Part shown: positions 43,924 through 52,778 of the stretch, piece after piece
Layout of the letters: every line of letters starts with the position of its first letter
Numbering within the stretch: the first letter of the stretch is position 1
Origin: Desulfovibrio sp.
GTDB lineage: Bacteria; Desulfobacterota; Desulfovibrionia; Desulfovibrionales; Desulfovibrionaceae
Direction of reading: 5' to 3'
Length of the DNA: 64,000 nucleotides
Assembly (NCBI GenBank): GCA_016208105.1
Contig: JACQYS010000001.1
Location: 108,182-172,181, forward strand
Translations under genes and position numbers: made by a program
Notes under the pieces: model-generated
Told to the model about the DNA's origin: nothing
Database searches by the model: none
The model's input: only the letters and a program-made list of their open reading frames with translations

Positions 43924-44449
43924 TTGGCAAGTGTGTTCATCCCGGGTGCTCTTGTGCACGAACCGTGGGATGCCTTGGCAAAAGATCCAGCAATACTCAC
44001 TTCTTCGAGACAGAGCCAGGCTGCGGCGGGATACTGTGCGGCCTCTGGTAAGGGGATAAGGATTGACGAAGGTTCGACACTTTTGTATTAAACAATTGTT
44101 ATTTTTGAATTACACTTGATGCGCCTTGGGTGGTCAATCAACGTCAAACCGACGCAGAAGAAAAGCAAGGGCGTGTTCTATGTCCAGCCAGCCAAGTATA
44201 CTCGTCGTTGCCTTTGTCCCTCCTGTCTGTTCGCGTGGATCTTCTTGTTGCAGGTTTGTCGGATGAGCCTCTCGGGAAAATGAAGCCCAGAGGGAGCTCT
44301 TCCTTCTTAAGCGTGAGAGTGTTCTATCGGAGCGTGTGAGCGCCTGGAAATGGAAAGCTTCCGGGTGGGATATTGAACAGTATGCATGTTGGCCGCGATT
44401 ATGTAACACTACGGTAGTATCGTCGTGAATGAGATTTGAGGAGGTCGCC
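43924..44449. other. 526-bp intergenic region, no gene supported
   Basis: No open frame here has a Shine-Dalgarno sequence and a protein-like composition; the longest is 69 codons and low in quality. The middle (44063-44130) is markedly AT-rich compared with its surroundings and holds the candidate promoter listed separately. A weaker TTGAAC (44373) with GATTAT (44397) pair lies closer to the transporter gene. A long 5' leader or a small RNA is possible. Confidence 0.5.
44063..44091 (+). promoter_or_regulatory. candidate sigma70-type promoter
   Basis: TTGACG (44063-44068) and TATTAA (44086-44091) are separated by 17 bp in an AT-rich patch. The first hexamer matches 5 of 6 and the second 4 of 6 consensus bases. 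It would drive the Ugp-type operon from about 350 bp upstream. Confidence 0.35.
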
Positions 44450-45502
44450 TTGTCGGATATTCGACTCGAAGGTGTCACGCGTCATTGGGGACCGGTCGTG
44501 GCTGTTGACGATGTGAGCTTCCACGTTCCGGAAGGCAGCCTGATGGTGCTGCTTGGACCCTCTGGCTGCGGCAAGTCCACGACCCTGCGCCTGATTGCCG
44601 GGCTGGAGACGGTCACCTCAGGAAGGATATCCATTTCGGACCGGGACGTGACCGATCTGCCGCCCTCAGAGCGCCACTTGGCCATGGTTTTTCAGTCCTA
44701 CGCCTTGTTCCCCCACTTGAACGTGCGCGAGAACATCCTCTTTGGCCTGAAGGTGCGCAAAGTAAATAAAGACGAACAGGCACGCAGGCTCAGCCGTGCC
44801 GCGGACATCCTCGGCCTGGGGGAGTTGTTGGACCGCAAGCCCTCGGCCCTGTCCGGCGGACAGCAGCAGCGCGTAGCCCTTGGGAGAGCCCTGGTGGCTG
44901 AAGCCTCGGTGTGCCTGATGGACGAACCGCTTTCCAACCTGGACGCCAAGCTGCGCCAGGAAATGCGCCGGGAGATACGGTCTTTGCAACTCTCGCTCGG
45001 AATCACCATGGTCTACGTCACCCACGACCAGACCGAAGCCATGAGCATGGCCGACCGCATCATCCTCATGCAGGGAGGCCGCATCGTACAGAACGGAACC
45101 CCGGCTGAACTCTACTCGCGCCCGGCCAACCTCTTCGCGGCCGGCTTTATCGGAACGCCTCCAATGAACTTGGTGCGCCTGGCCCCGGGAGCGCAAAGCG
45201 CCACGGTGATGGGCTGCCCAGAAGCCAAGGCGCCCGGGGCCCCCTCTGGCGAGTGCATGCTGGGCGTTCGCCCTGAACACTTGCGCATTGGGCCGGAGGG
45301 TAACTGGCCTGCGGTTGTCGAGTCCGTGGAGTACCTGGGAGTAAGCTCCGTGGTGGCCTGCCGGGTTGGTGAGGAACTTGTGTCCGTTTCCGTGGACGGC
45401 CTTTGCGAATTCAGTCCCGGGGCGAACGTGCGCCTTGGTTTTCCGCCATCAAAAGCGCATTTTTTTGACCGCGCCACCGGCTTAAGCGTAAGCGCAGCGT
45501 GA
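44450..45502 (+). CDS. ugpC: Ugp/Mal-type ABC importer ATPase
   Basis: A 350-residue ATPase of the carbohydrate/glycerol-3-phosphate importer class. TTG 44450 is the best start, with GAGGAGG 5 nt upstream; an ATG at 44429 would add seven residues. It has Walker A GPSGCGKST, signature LSGGQQQRVALGRALV, Walker B VCLMDEPLSNLD and the H-loop VTHDQTEA. The C-terminal TOBE/regulatory domain (about 235-350) contains GVRPEHLRIG. It energises the permeases at 47000 and 47881. The substrate is not fixed by sequence; glycerol-3-phosphate or a related polyol phosphate is plausible. Confidence 0.9.
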   Translation: MSDIRLEGVTRHWGPVVAVDDVSFHVPEGSLMVLLGPSGCGKSTTLRLIAGLETVTSGRISISDRDVTDLPPSERHLAMVFQSYALFPHLNVRENILFGLKVRKVNKDEQARRLSRAADILGLGELLDRKPSALSGGQQQRVALGRALVAEASVCLMDEPLSNLDAKLRQEMRREIRSLQLSLGITMVYVTHDQTEAMSMADRIILMQGGRIVQNGTPAELYSRPANLFAAGFIGTPPMNLVRLAPGAQSATVMGCPEAKAPGAPSGECMLGVRPEHLRIGPEGNWPAVVESVEYLGVSSVVACRVGEELVSVSVDGLCEFSPGANVRLGFPPSKAHFFDRATGLSVSAA

Positions 45503-45597
45503 TTTTCGCTTCCAGAGCGAAGCTGGACGAGTGATACTGTTTCGGCTGGAGTGTCAGCCAAAGAGCGTACCCAACCTTCAACCCCTGAGGTGCCGGC

Positions 45598-46893
45598 ATG
45601 ATCCAAAGCACGTTCCATCTAAAACGCCTGGTTCTGGCCCTTGCCTTCGTATGTCTCTTTACCGGCGTGGCCTTGGCCGAGAAGGTGTCGCTCACGTTCT
45701 ATTTCCCCGTGGCTGTCGGCGGGCCCATCACCAAGACAGTTGAAGGCATGACCGAAGCCTTCATGAAAGAGCATCCGGACATCAAGATCACTCCGGTGTA
45801 TGCTGGCATTTACCGCGAAACCCTGACCAAGGCTCTCACCGCGCTCAAGGGCGGCGAGCCCCCGCACGTGGCGGTGCTCCTCTCCACGGATATGTACACC
45901 CTGATCGACGAAGGGGCCGTGGTTCCCTACGATGAGATCGTTCCCGCCCCGGAAATGGGATTCGTGAAGGACTACTTCCCCGGGTTCATGAAGAACAGCC
46001 AGACCGGCGGCAAGACCTGGGGCATTCCGTTCCAGCGCTCCACCATCGTGATGTACTGGAACAAGGAGGCCTTCAAGGAGGCCGGGCTCGACCCCAACAC
46101 CCCGCCCAAGACATGGACCGAGATGGTCGATTTCGCCAAGAAGCTCACCAAGAAGGACGCTTCCGGCGCGGTGTCCCAGTGGGGCGTGGCCATCCCCACC
46201 ACCGGCTACGCCTACTGGCTGTTCCAGGCCCTGGCCATCGAGAACGGCATCGAACTCATGAATCCTGAAGGGACCGAGGTCTATTTCAACAAGCCCGCCA
46301 GCGTGGAAGCCCTCCAGTTCCTGGTGGACCTGTCCCAGAAGCACCAGGTGTCCCCCAAGGGAACCATCGACTGGGCCACAACGCCCAAGGACTTTTTCGA
46401 GCGCAAGACTGCCATGATGTGGACCACCACCGGCAATCTGACCAACGTGCGCACCAACGCCAAGTTCGATTTCGGCGTGGCCATGCTCCCGGCCAACAAG
46501 CGCCCGGGTTCGCCCACCGGCGGCGGCAACTTCTACATCTTCAAGAAGACCACCCCGGCGGAACGCAAGGCGGCCGTGGAATTCGTCAAATGGATGACCA
46601 CCGCCGAGCGGGCCGCCCAGTGGTGCATCGACACCGGGTATGTGGCCGTGCGCCCGGATGCCTGGGAGACCACGCGGATGAAGGAATACGTGCAGGGCTT
46701 CCCCCCGGCGGCCGTTGCCCGCGACCAGCTCCAGTACGCCGTGGCCGAGCTGTCCACCCATGAGAACCAGCGCGTGACCAAGGCCCTGGACGACGCCATC
46801 CAGGCTGCGGTCAACGGCTCCAAGTCCCCGGCCGACGCCCTGAACGAGGCCCAGGCCGAGGCTGAACGCATTCTGAGGCGCTACAAGCGATAG
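45598..46893 (+). CDS. ugpB: extracellular solute-binding protein, UgpB-like
   Basis: A 431-residue periplasmic binding protein with a signal peptide (about 1-23, cleaved near ALA-EKV). Family landmarks: LTFYFPVAVGG at the mature N-terminus, NPNTPPKTWTEMVDFAKKLTKKD-type hinge region (TPPKTWTEM), GGGNFYIFKKTTPAERKAAVEFVKWM and a C-terminal helix. The spacing resembles UgpB more than maltose-binding proteins. It lies between the ATPase and permease genes and is followed by a large stem-loop, consistent with extra expression of the binding protein. Confidence 0.9.
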   Translation: MIQSTFHLKRLVLALAFVCLFTGVALAEKVSLTFYFPVAVGGPITKTVEGMTEAFMKEHPDIKITPVYAGIYRETLTKALTALKGGEPPHVAVLLSTDMYTLIDEGAVVPYDEIVPAPEMGFVKDYFPGFMKNSQTGGKTWGIPFQRSTIVMYWNKEAFKEAGLDPNTPPKTWTEMVDFAKKLTKKDASGAVSQWGVAIPTTGYAYWLFQALAIENGIELMNPEGTEVYFNKPASVEALQFLVDLSQKHQVSPKGTIDWATTPKDFFERKTAMMWTTTGNLTNVRTNAKFDFGVAMLPANKRPGSPTGGGNFYIFKKTTPAERKAAVEFVKWMTTAERAAQWCIDTGYVAVRPDAWETTRMKEYVQGFPPAAVARDQLQYAVAELSTHENQRVTKALDDAIQAAVNGSKSPADALNEAQAEAERILRRYKR

Positions 46894-46908
46894 ACAGACA
46901 AACACAGG

Positions 46909-46943
46909 CCGGTCCAGGGGCGGTTTGACCGCCTCTGGACCGG
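46909..46943 (+). other. intercistronic stem-loop between binding-protein and permease genes
   Basis: A 16-bp stem (46909-46924 with 46928-46943, one G-T pair, three-base loop TTG) fills much of the 106-bp gap. No T-run follows. Such hairpins after binding-protein genes commonly stabilise the upstream mRNA and lower permease expression; that role is inferred. Confidence 0.75.
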
Positions 46944-46999
46944 TGTTTACAGACAGATGACCATCGGGACGAGCCTCTCGCCCGCAGGATGGAGGAAGA

Positions 47000-47884
47000 G
47001 TGGTTATAAAACCGGCCGTGTCCAACCAGATCCATGCCTGGCTGCTGCTTTTGCCAGCAGTGGCCATGATCATGGCCTTCACCCACTATCCGGCCATCAA
47101 CACCTTCATCTCCAGTTTCTTCCTGGCCGGGAAGGGAGGGGCCGCCTCGGAATTCGTTGGCCTGGAAAACTACCGTTTTCTCCTGGAGGACAAGATATTC
47201 TGGAAGGTGCTCAAGAATAACCTGATCTTCGCATCCTGCACCATCCCACTTTCGATATCCCTGGCCATGGTGATGGCTTTTCTGGTCAATGCCGGTCTGC
47301 CTGGTCAGGCGTGGCTGAGGCTCAGCTACTTCGTGCCCACGGTGCTGCCCATGATCGCCGTGGCCAACATCTGGCTCTTTTTCTACACCCCGGAATACGG
47401 GCTCTTGGAGCAGGTTCGACGGTTCCTAGGGTTTTCTGGGGTCAACTGGCTGGGCAGCGAGAAAACGGCCCTCTACTGCGTCATCGCCGTGGCCGTTTGG
47501 AAAGACGCGGGCTTTTTCATGATTTTCTATCTGGCTGCCCTGCAGCAGATACCGCCTTCCCTGGGCGAGGCGGCCATGCTGGAGGGAGCGTCGCGGTTTT
47601 ACTACTACCGCCGGGTGGTCATCCCGCTGCTCATGCCGACCACCTTGTTCGTGCTGGTCAATGCCACCATCAACGCCTTTCGAATGGTGGACCACCTCTT
47701 CGTGCTGACCCAGGGGGGACCCAACAACGCCAGCTCACTGCTCCTCTATTACATCTACGAGGTGAGTTTCAAATTCTGGGATACGGGCTACGGGGCAACT
47801 CTTACCCTGGTGCTCCTGCTCTTTCTGGGGCTGGCCTCCGTTCTCCAGTTCGGGGTTCTGGAAAAGAGGGTCCACTACAGATGA
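47000..47884 (+). CDS. ugpA: ABC importer permease, UgpA-like
   Basis: A 294-residue inner-membrane permease with six predicted helices. GTG 47000 follows GGAGG by 4 nt. The EAA loop that contacts the ATPase reads SLGEAAMLEGASRFYYYRRVVIPLLMP (motif EAAxLEGAS, then IPLL). It overlaps the next permease by 4 bp (ATGA). Confidence 0.92.
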   Translation: MVIKPAVSNQIHAWLLLLPAVAMIMAFTHYPAINTFISSFFLAGKGGAASEFVGLENYRFLLEDKIFWKVLKNNLIFASCTIPLSISLAMVMAFLVNAGLPGQAWLRLSYFVPTVLPMIAVANIWLFFYTPEYGLLEQVRRFLGFSGVNWLGSEKTALYCVIAVAVWKDAGFFMIFYLAALQQIPPSLGEAAMLEGASRFYYYRRVVIPLLMPTTLFVLVNATINAFRMVDHLFVLTQGGPNNASSLLLYYIYEVSFKFWDTGYGATLTLVLLLFLGLASVLQFGVLEKRVHYR

Positions 47885-48711
47885 ACGCCGTCAATCCGTA
47901 TGACCGCGGCCAGGCCCGCATCCTGGACGTCACCGCTGCATGGACCCTGGCGCTTTTGTGGTCGCTGCCCCTGCTGTACGCCATCTGGACCGCCTTCCAC
48001 TCTCCCGAGTATTCCACCAACTTCAAGCTTTTCGCACCGCTCTCTCTGGAGAACTTCGTCAAGGCCTGGGCCGCGGCTCCCTTTGCCAAGTATTTCGTCA
48101 ACACCGTGCTTCTGGTGACCATGATCCTGGTGGTGCAGCTGGTGCTGTGCACTTTGGCGGCCTACGCATTCGCCAAGTACGACTTCCGTTTGAAAGGCGT
48201 CATGTTCGCCCTGGTGCTCATGCAGCTCATGATCATGCCGGACGTGCTCATCGTGGAAAACTACCAGACCATGGGAAAGATAGGCATTCTGGACTCCACC
48301 CTGTCCATCGGCCTTCCCTACATGGCCTCGGCCTTCGGCATCTTCCTGTTGCGCCAGACGTTCAAGTCCGTGCCCAAGGAACTAGACGATGCCGCGGCCG
48401 TTGAGGGGGCCGGAGTGCTCCAGATTCTCTGGCATGTGTACGTTCCCTTGGGCCGTTCGGTTTATCTGGCCTACGCCCTGGTCTCCATCAGCTACCACTG
48501 GAACAACTTCCTCTGGCCGCTCATCGTCACCAACACCGTGAACTCCAGGCCCTTGACCGTGGGGCTTCAGGTATTCTCCTCCACGGAACAGGGAGTGGAC
48601 TGGGCCATCATCACCGCGGCCACGCTCATGACCTCCGGCCCCTTGCTGCTGGGGTTTCTCCTCTTCCAGCGCCAGTTCGTGCAGTCCTTCATGCGGGCGG
48701 GAATCAAGTGA
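47881..48711 (+). CDS. ugpE: ABC importer permease, UgpE-like
   Basis: A 276-residue partner permease with six helices. The EAA-type loop reads ELDDAAAVEGAGVLQILWHVYVPLG. It starts in the ATGA overlap with ugpA and overlaps the HD-domain gene by 4 bp (GTGA). With UgpA it forms the translocation channel for the substrate delivered by the binding protein. Confidence 0.92.
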   Translation: MNAVNPYDRGQARILDVTAAWTLALLWSLPLLYAIWTAFHSPEYSTNFKLFAPLSLENFVKAWAAAPFAKYFVNTVLLVTMILVVQLVLCTLAAYAFAKYDFRLKGVMFALVLMQLMIMPDVLIVENYQTMGKIGILDSTLSIGLPYMASAFGIFLLRQTFKSVPKELDDAAAVEGAGVLQILWHVYVPLGRSVYLAYALVSISYHWNNFLWPLIVTNTVNSRPLTVGLQVFSSTEQGVDWAIITAATLMTSGPLLLGFLLFQRQFVQSFMRAGIK

Positions 48712-49562
48712 GAGGGGAGCCTTTTGTCCTGGAACCCCTGGAGAAGCTGGCCAGGTTCCAGGGCGCCCCGGCTCTTGAGCGCATCCGGGCGGAATTCATC
48801 CCCCAAGTTGACGAGCCCAACTGGCGCAGTCTGGTCGAGGAGTTCCTGGTACTCGAGTCTCCGCTCACCCCGTACGCTCACCCTAAGTTTTCACCTCTGC
48901 CCTTCGAGGTTTGTCCGGGATCGGGAGCCCACCACGCCCACGTGGGGGGGCTGGCCCTGCACGTGCTGCAGGACCTGGAGAATGCCCGCGCTCTGATTGC
49001 GACCCATCAATCCCGAGGGCTGCCCGGCAGGCCGGGGCTTTTGTACGCGGCGATTCTTCTGCACGACGCCATGAAGCGCTTCGTCTATCGCTTCAACGAT
49101 CACTATCAGTTGGAGAAGTCCGAGGACCCCTTCATAGGCAAGCAGGAGGATCATCATTCCTGGGTTCTTCGGGAGCTTGCGGCGCGAAGCGTGGACCGGG
49201 AGCTTCTCCTGGCTGTCGCGGCCATGCACGGCCTTGACGATGTGAGCCTTGCGTCCGGGGTGCGCCCCCTGGCCGTGGTCAACCATTACCTCGGGATTTC
49301 CGGATCAGGCATGGTGATGGCAGCGGAAGACGTGCGCCCCGAACACGTCCTTGGCTTTCTGGCCGATTCTGACTGGCCAATGAGCGGCCGGGCCCAGGCC
49401 CGTTGTCGCGCTCTATCCGATCTCATGGCCTCTGAGTTGGAGCTTAATCCTCACTACGTCTTTGTCTATCTGGGGTCGCGGTTCGGATTCGAACGCCTGG
49501 ATGCCCTGCTTACCGAGCACGGACCAGCAGAAACCGCCATGCGTCTTCGCGAACAGGCGTGA
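48708..49562 (+). CDS. HD-domain metal-dependent phosphohydrolase
   Basis: A 284-residue cytoplasmic protein starting at GTG 48708, coupled to ugpE. The HD-superfamily metal ligands appear as His76/His78 (HHAHVGGLALHV), the HD pair His119-Asp120 (LLHDAMKR), and His149-His150. The family hydrolyses phosphomono- or diesters. Because it is translationally linked to a Ugp-type importer, it probably acts on the imported organophosphate, for instance by cleaving a phosphodiester. The substrate is not known. Confidence 0.8.
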   Translation: MRGEPFVLEPLEKLARFQGAPALERIRAEFIPQVDEPNWRSLVEEFLVLESPLTPYAHPKFSPLPFEVCPGSGAHHAHVGGLALHVLQDLENARALIATHQSRGLPGRPGLLYAAILLHDAMKRFVYRFNDHYQLEKSEDPFIGKQEDHHSWVLRELAARSVDRELLLAVAAMHGLDDVSLASGVRPLAVVNHYLGISGSGMVMAAEDVRPEHVLGFLADSDWPMSGRAQARCRALSDLMASELELNPHYVFVYLGSRFGFERLDALLTEHGPAETAMRLREQA

Positions 49563-49614
49563 AAACGGCCCGTAGTGACGAATGCCGTTTGAGCGGGTGG
49601 TTGCGAGGAAAAAA

Positions 49615-50406
49615 TCAGCGGTCGAGAAGCGTACGTGCGAGTTCGGCGAATCCGTCGCCGCCCCGGGCGCGGGTGATCCACGCCGGCGGGCATTCGAGGT
49701 CCGAGGCGAAATCCTGCACGTTGGCCACACCCACGGAATTGGGGAAGTAGCCGAACATGGGCGAGTCGTTGGGCGAATCCCCGGCAAAGACCACGGTCTC
49801 GCGTACGGCGTCCAGGTCCAGGTTCAGTATCTCGCTGAAGAAGGCGCGGGTCATGGTCAGCTTGTCGTAGTCGCCGAACCAGCCGTTGACGTGGATGGAG
49901 CTGATCTTGGCCCTGGCTCCGGCCTGCTCGAATATCTTTTGGATGCGCAGGATGTCCGCGTGGGGCAGCTGCGGCACGTCCTCGCAGAAGTCGATGGCCA
50001 GGTCGGCCTCCCGGTACGCCTGGTCCGCTGAGACAGCCGCGCCTGGCACGGCCGCGAGTATCTTCTCTTCCAGTTCTTGAAGGAGTGCGGTGTCGTATCG
50101 CCTCTGCCGCTCGTCCTTGAAGTAGCGGCGAATCATACGCCGGGAAGTGACGTCGTAGCGGAAATAGAACGCCCCGTTCTCTCCCACAACACCGTCCACC
50201 GGCCACATGCGGGCTATGAGGTCGCACCATCCGGCCGGGCGTCCCGTGATGGGAACCACGGTCATGCCGCTTGCGTGCAGGGTCTCCAAGGCCTGATAGG
50301 ACACGGCAGGCAGCCTGCCTTCGCTGGTCAGGGTGTCGTCGATGTCGGTCAGCACGAACCGCACGGCGCGCCGGACGTCTGGGGGCATCTGTTCAAGTGG
50401 ACGCAT
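49615..50406 (-). CDS. HAD-superfamily (type IIB-like) phosphatase
   Basis: A 263-residue phosphatase. The ATG at 50406 is the last in-frame start after the PhnE stop; the frame extends further upstream into phnE without support. Motif I is DIDDT (nucleophile and acid Asp), motif II is the Thr in VVPITGRPAGW, motif III is the Lys in YDKLTM and motif IV is GDSPNDSPMF. A C2-type cap lies between motifs II and III (about 85-180). This cap type occurs in sugar-phosphate phosphatases, not in phosphonoacetaldehyde hydrolase. It sits last in the PhnCDE operon and may dephosphorylate an imported or derived compound. Confidence 0.82.
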   Translation of the reverse strand: MRPLEQMPPDVRRAVRFVLTDIDDTLTSEGRLPAVSYQALETLHASGMTVVPITGRPAGWCDLIARMWPVDGVVGENGAFYFRYDVTSRRMIRRYFKDERQRRYDTALLQELEEKILAAVPGAAVSADQAYREADLAIDFCEDVPQLPHADILRIQKIFEQAGARAKISSIHVNGWFGDYDKLTMTRAFFSEILNLDLDAVRETVVFAGDSPNDSPMFGYFPNSVGVANVQDFASDLECPPAWITRARGGDGFAELARTLLDR

Positions 50407-50411
50407 GGGCT

Positions 50412-51209
50412 TCAAATGAGCTTCTGGCGGATATGGGTTACGAACACTTCGGCCAGCACCACCACGGCGAAGATGCACAGCAGCACCAGGGACACCTGGG
50501 TCCAGCGGAACAGGTTGAGCGCGTTTTCAAGAGACACTCCGATGCCGCCCGCTCCCACCAGCCCGATGACCGCGGATTCGCGCACGTTGATGTCCCAGCG
50601 GAACAGGGCCAGACCCCAGAAAGCCGGTGCCACCTGCGGCCAGTAGCCCTTGATGAGAATGCTGGTCCAGGGGGCTCCTGCAGCTTTCAACGCCTCGATG
50701 GGGCCGGGCTTTATCTCTTCTAACGCCTCGCCCAGGAGCTTGCCGCAGAACCCGATGGAGCGAAAAGCGATGGCTGCCGTTCCGGCCAGCGCGCCGGGCC
50801 CGAACACGGCCACGAACAGGATGGCCCACACCAGGGTGTTCACCGTGCGCGAGGAGACCAGTACGAACCGGGCGATCCAGTTGAGAAAGCCCACCGGCAC
50901 GATGTTGGGGGCCGCCATGACCCCGAGCGGCACGGCCATGAGCAGCGAGAGGATTGTTCCCAGGGTGGAGATGTTCAAGGTCTCGATGAGGGCTTCGTGT
51001 ATGCCCTGCTTGTGGTAGGCCCCGAAGTCCACCGGCCACATGCGACGCAGCAGGTCTGTCACCTGTTTGGGGGCGTCGTACAGAAAGTCCGGAATGACTT
51101 CCACCGTGTCCATGGAAACCGCGAGAAGGGCCACGGCTCCCAGATAAACAGCAAAACGCGCCAGGCGCTGCGCCCTGGTGAATCGGGTCCAGGTTCTGTG
51201 CTCAGTCAT
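50412..51209 (-). CDS. phnE: phosphonate-type ABC importer permease (second copy)
   Basis: A 265-residue permease of the PhnE family: about six helices, the family motif GIHEALIETLNISTLGTILSLLMAVPLG near 70, the EAA-like EALKAAGAPWTSILIKGYWPQ and NVRESAVIGLVGAGGIG. It overlaps the preceding phnE by 8 bp. Two consecutive PhnE genes indicate a heterodimeric channel. The substrate may be a phosphonate, phosphite or another oxyanion. Confidence 0.9.
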   Translation of the reverse strand: MTEHRTWTRFTRAQRLARFAVYLGAVALLAVSMDTVEVIPDFLYDAPKQVTDLLRRMWPVDFGAYHKQGIHEALIETLNISTLGTILSLLMAVPLGVMAAPNIVPVGFLNWIARFVLVSSRTVNTLVWAILFVAVFGPGALAGTAAIAFRSIGFCGKLLGEALEEIKPGPIEALKAAGAPWTSILIKGYWPQVAPAFWGLALFRWDINVRESAVIGLVGAGGIGVSLENALNLFRWTQVSLVLLCIFAVVVLAEVFVTHIRQKLI

Positions 51210-51987
51210 TGAAAACGGCCTTTATCTTGATGGCCAAGGATTCACCCAGCATGATCAGGGCGATTATGGAAATAAGGATGGTGCACAAGAAATCGTAGTC
51301 GAAGCGCTGGAACGCGGCGAAGAGGGTGCCGCCGATGCCCCCGGCGCCGACCACGCCGATCATGGTGGAATTTCGAAGGTTCGAGTCGAACTGGTAGGTG
51401 GAGAAGCCGATGAACCGGTTGAACACCTGGGGCAGTACAGCGAAGGTCAGCACGCTGGCGAAGGGCGCTCCGGCCGCGGTCATGGCCTCCACGGGCTTTA
51501 ATGAAATTTCCTCGATGGCCTCGGCGAAAAGCTTGCCCACGAAGCCTATGGAGGCGAACACCAGGGTCAGGATGCCAGCCAGGGGGCCGAAGCCCACGGC
51601 CTTGACGAAGAGGATGGCGAAGATGACCGGATGGAAGGATCGGCTTATGGCGATGATGGCTCGCGCGGGCCAAGAGAGCCAGGCGGGCATGAGATTGCGG
51701 GCGGAAAGCAGGCCGAGCGGCAGCGACAGCGCGATGCCGAAGGCCGAGGAGATGACCGCGATCTCCACCGTCTCCACGAGGTTCTGCGTTAAAAGCTCAA
51801 GACGTTTGGTGCTTGGCGGGAACATCTCGGACACGAACTTCGCCCCCGCGCCGAGTCCGGCCGTGAATCTGGCCCAGGTGATGTTCAGGTCGGACAGGGC
51901 GTAGACGCAGTACGCCACCAGCAGCAGCCACCCCATGCGCCCCCACCAGTGGGGTTTGAAGGGCTCTCGAACCATCGCGGCGTTCAT
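51202..51987 (-). CDS. phnE: phosphonate-type ABC importer permease (first copy)
   Basis: A 261-residue permease, paralogous to the next gene ([20 protein letters not shown] and [20 protein letters not shown] are the corresponding EAA and C-terminal blocks). The start overlaps the phnC stop by 4 bp. It forms the channel with the second PhnE. Confidence 0.9.
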   Translation of the reverse strand: MNAAMVREPFKPHWWGRMGWLLLVAYCVYALSDLNITWARFTAGLGAGAKFVSEMFPPSTKRLELLTQNLVETVEIAVISSAFGIALSLPLGLLSARNLMPAWLSWPARAIIAISRSFHPVIFAILFVKAVGFGPLAGILTLVFASIGFVGKLFAEAIEEISLKPVEAMTAAGAPFASVLTFAVLPQVFNRFIGFSTYQFDSNLRNSTMIGVVGAGGIGGTLFAAFQRFDYDFLCTILISIIALIMLGESLAIKIKAVFND

Positions 51988-52775
51988 GCCAGCCAGTCCT
52001 CGCCGCCATAGATTGCCTTCAGGTGAGCCACGCTCAGGTCCTTGGGGGGGCCGTCGAAAACGATCACGCCCTGGGAAATGCCGATGATGCGGTCGCAGAA
52101 ACGCTTGGCCAGTTCCACGTCGTGGATGTTTATTATGAGCGGCGTGGAACGCTCCTTTGAGAACTGGGTCAACAGCTCCATGATCTCCACGGAGGTCTTG
52201 GGGTCGAGCGAGCTTGTGGGCTCGTCTGCCATGATGATGTCCGGGTCCTGCATGACGGCGCGGGCTATTCCCACCCGTTGGCGCTGGCCGCCGGACAGGC
52301 TGTCGGCGCGCTGGTTGTAGAATTCACCCAGGCCTACCCGGTCCATGAGCGCGAAGGCCCGGTCGATGTCTTCCTGAGGGTATTTGCGGAGCCAGGCCCG
52401 CCAGGGGGGGACGTACCCGAGCCTGCCGCACAGCACGTTCTCGATGACCGTCAGGCGCTCCACCAGGTTGTATTCCTGGAACACCATGCCGATCAGGCGC
52501 CGGGCATGGCGCAGGTCCTTCCCGGCAAGTCCGGCTATATCCTGGCCTCCGGCCAGAATCCTGCCCCCGCTCGGCTCGATGAGGCGGTTGATGCAGCGCA
52601 GCAGGGTGCTCTTGCCCGACCCGGACGGGCCGATGATGCCAAGCGACACCGCTCCCTCGACGCTAAACGAAATGCCCTTGAGCACGGGAAGACCGCGCTT
52701 GTAGGACTTTTCCAGGTTTTCCACAGAGAGGGAACGGGGGGTGGCCCCGTTCCCGTTGTGATGCATTGTACCCAT
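51984..52775 (-). CDS. phnC: phosphonate-type ABC importer ATPase
   Basis: A 263-residue ATPase: Walker [11 protein letters not shown]-loop [12 protein letters not shown], signature [14 protein letters not shown], Walker [15 protein letters not shown] and H-loop [17 protein letters not shown] and the long insert with [14 protein letters not shown] are typical of PhnC. The start ATG 52775 is 3 bp downstream of the phnD stop. Confidence 0.93.
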   Translation of the reverse strand: MGTMHHNGNGATPRSLSVENLEKSYKRGLPVLKGISFSVEGAVSLGIIGPSGSGKSTLLRCINRLIEPSGGRILAGGQDIAGLAGKDLRHARRLIGMVFQEYNLVERLTVIENVLCGRLGYVPPWRAWLRKYPQEDIDRAFALMDRVGLGEFYNQRADSLSGGQRQRVGIARAVMQDPDIIMADEPTSSLDPKTSVEIMELLTQFSKERSTPLIINIHDVELAKRFCDRIIGISQGVIVFDGPPKDLSVAHLKAIYGGEDWLA

Positions 52776-52778
52776 CGT

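Noticed and set aside
44130..44339. 69-codon frame in the intergenic region before ugpC
   Set aside because: No Shine-Dalgarno, low-complexity translation and no neighbour logic.
49615..50406. Phosphonoacetaldehyde hydrolase (PhnX) for the HAD gene
   Set aside because: PhnX has a small C1-type cap with a Schiff-base Lys after motif I; this protein has a cap between motifs II and III.
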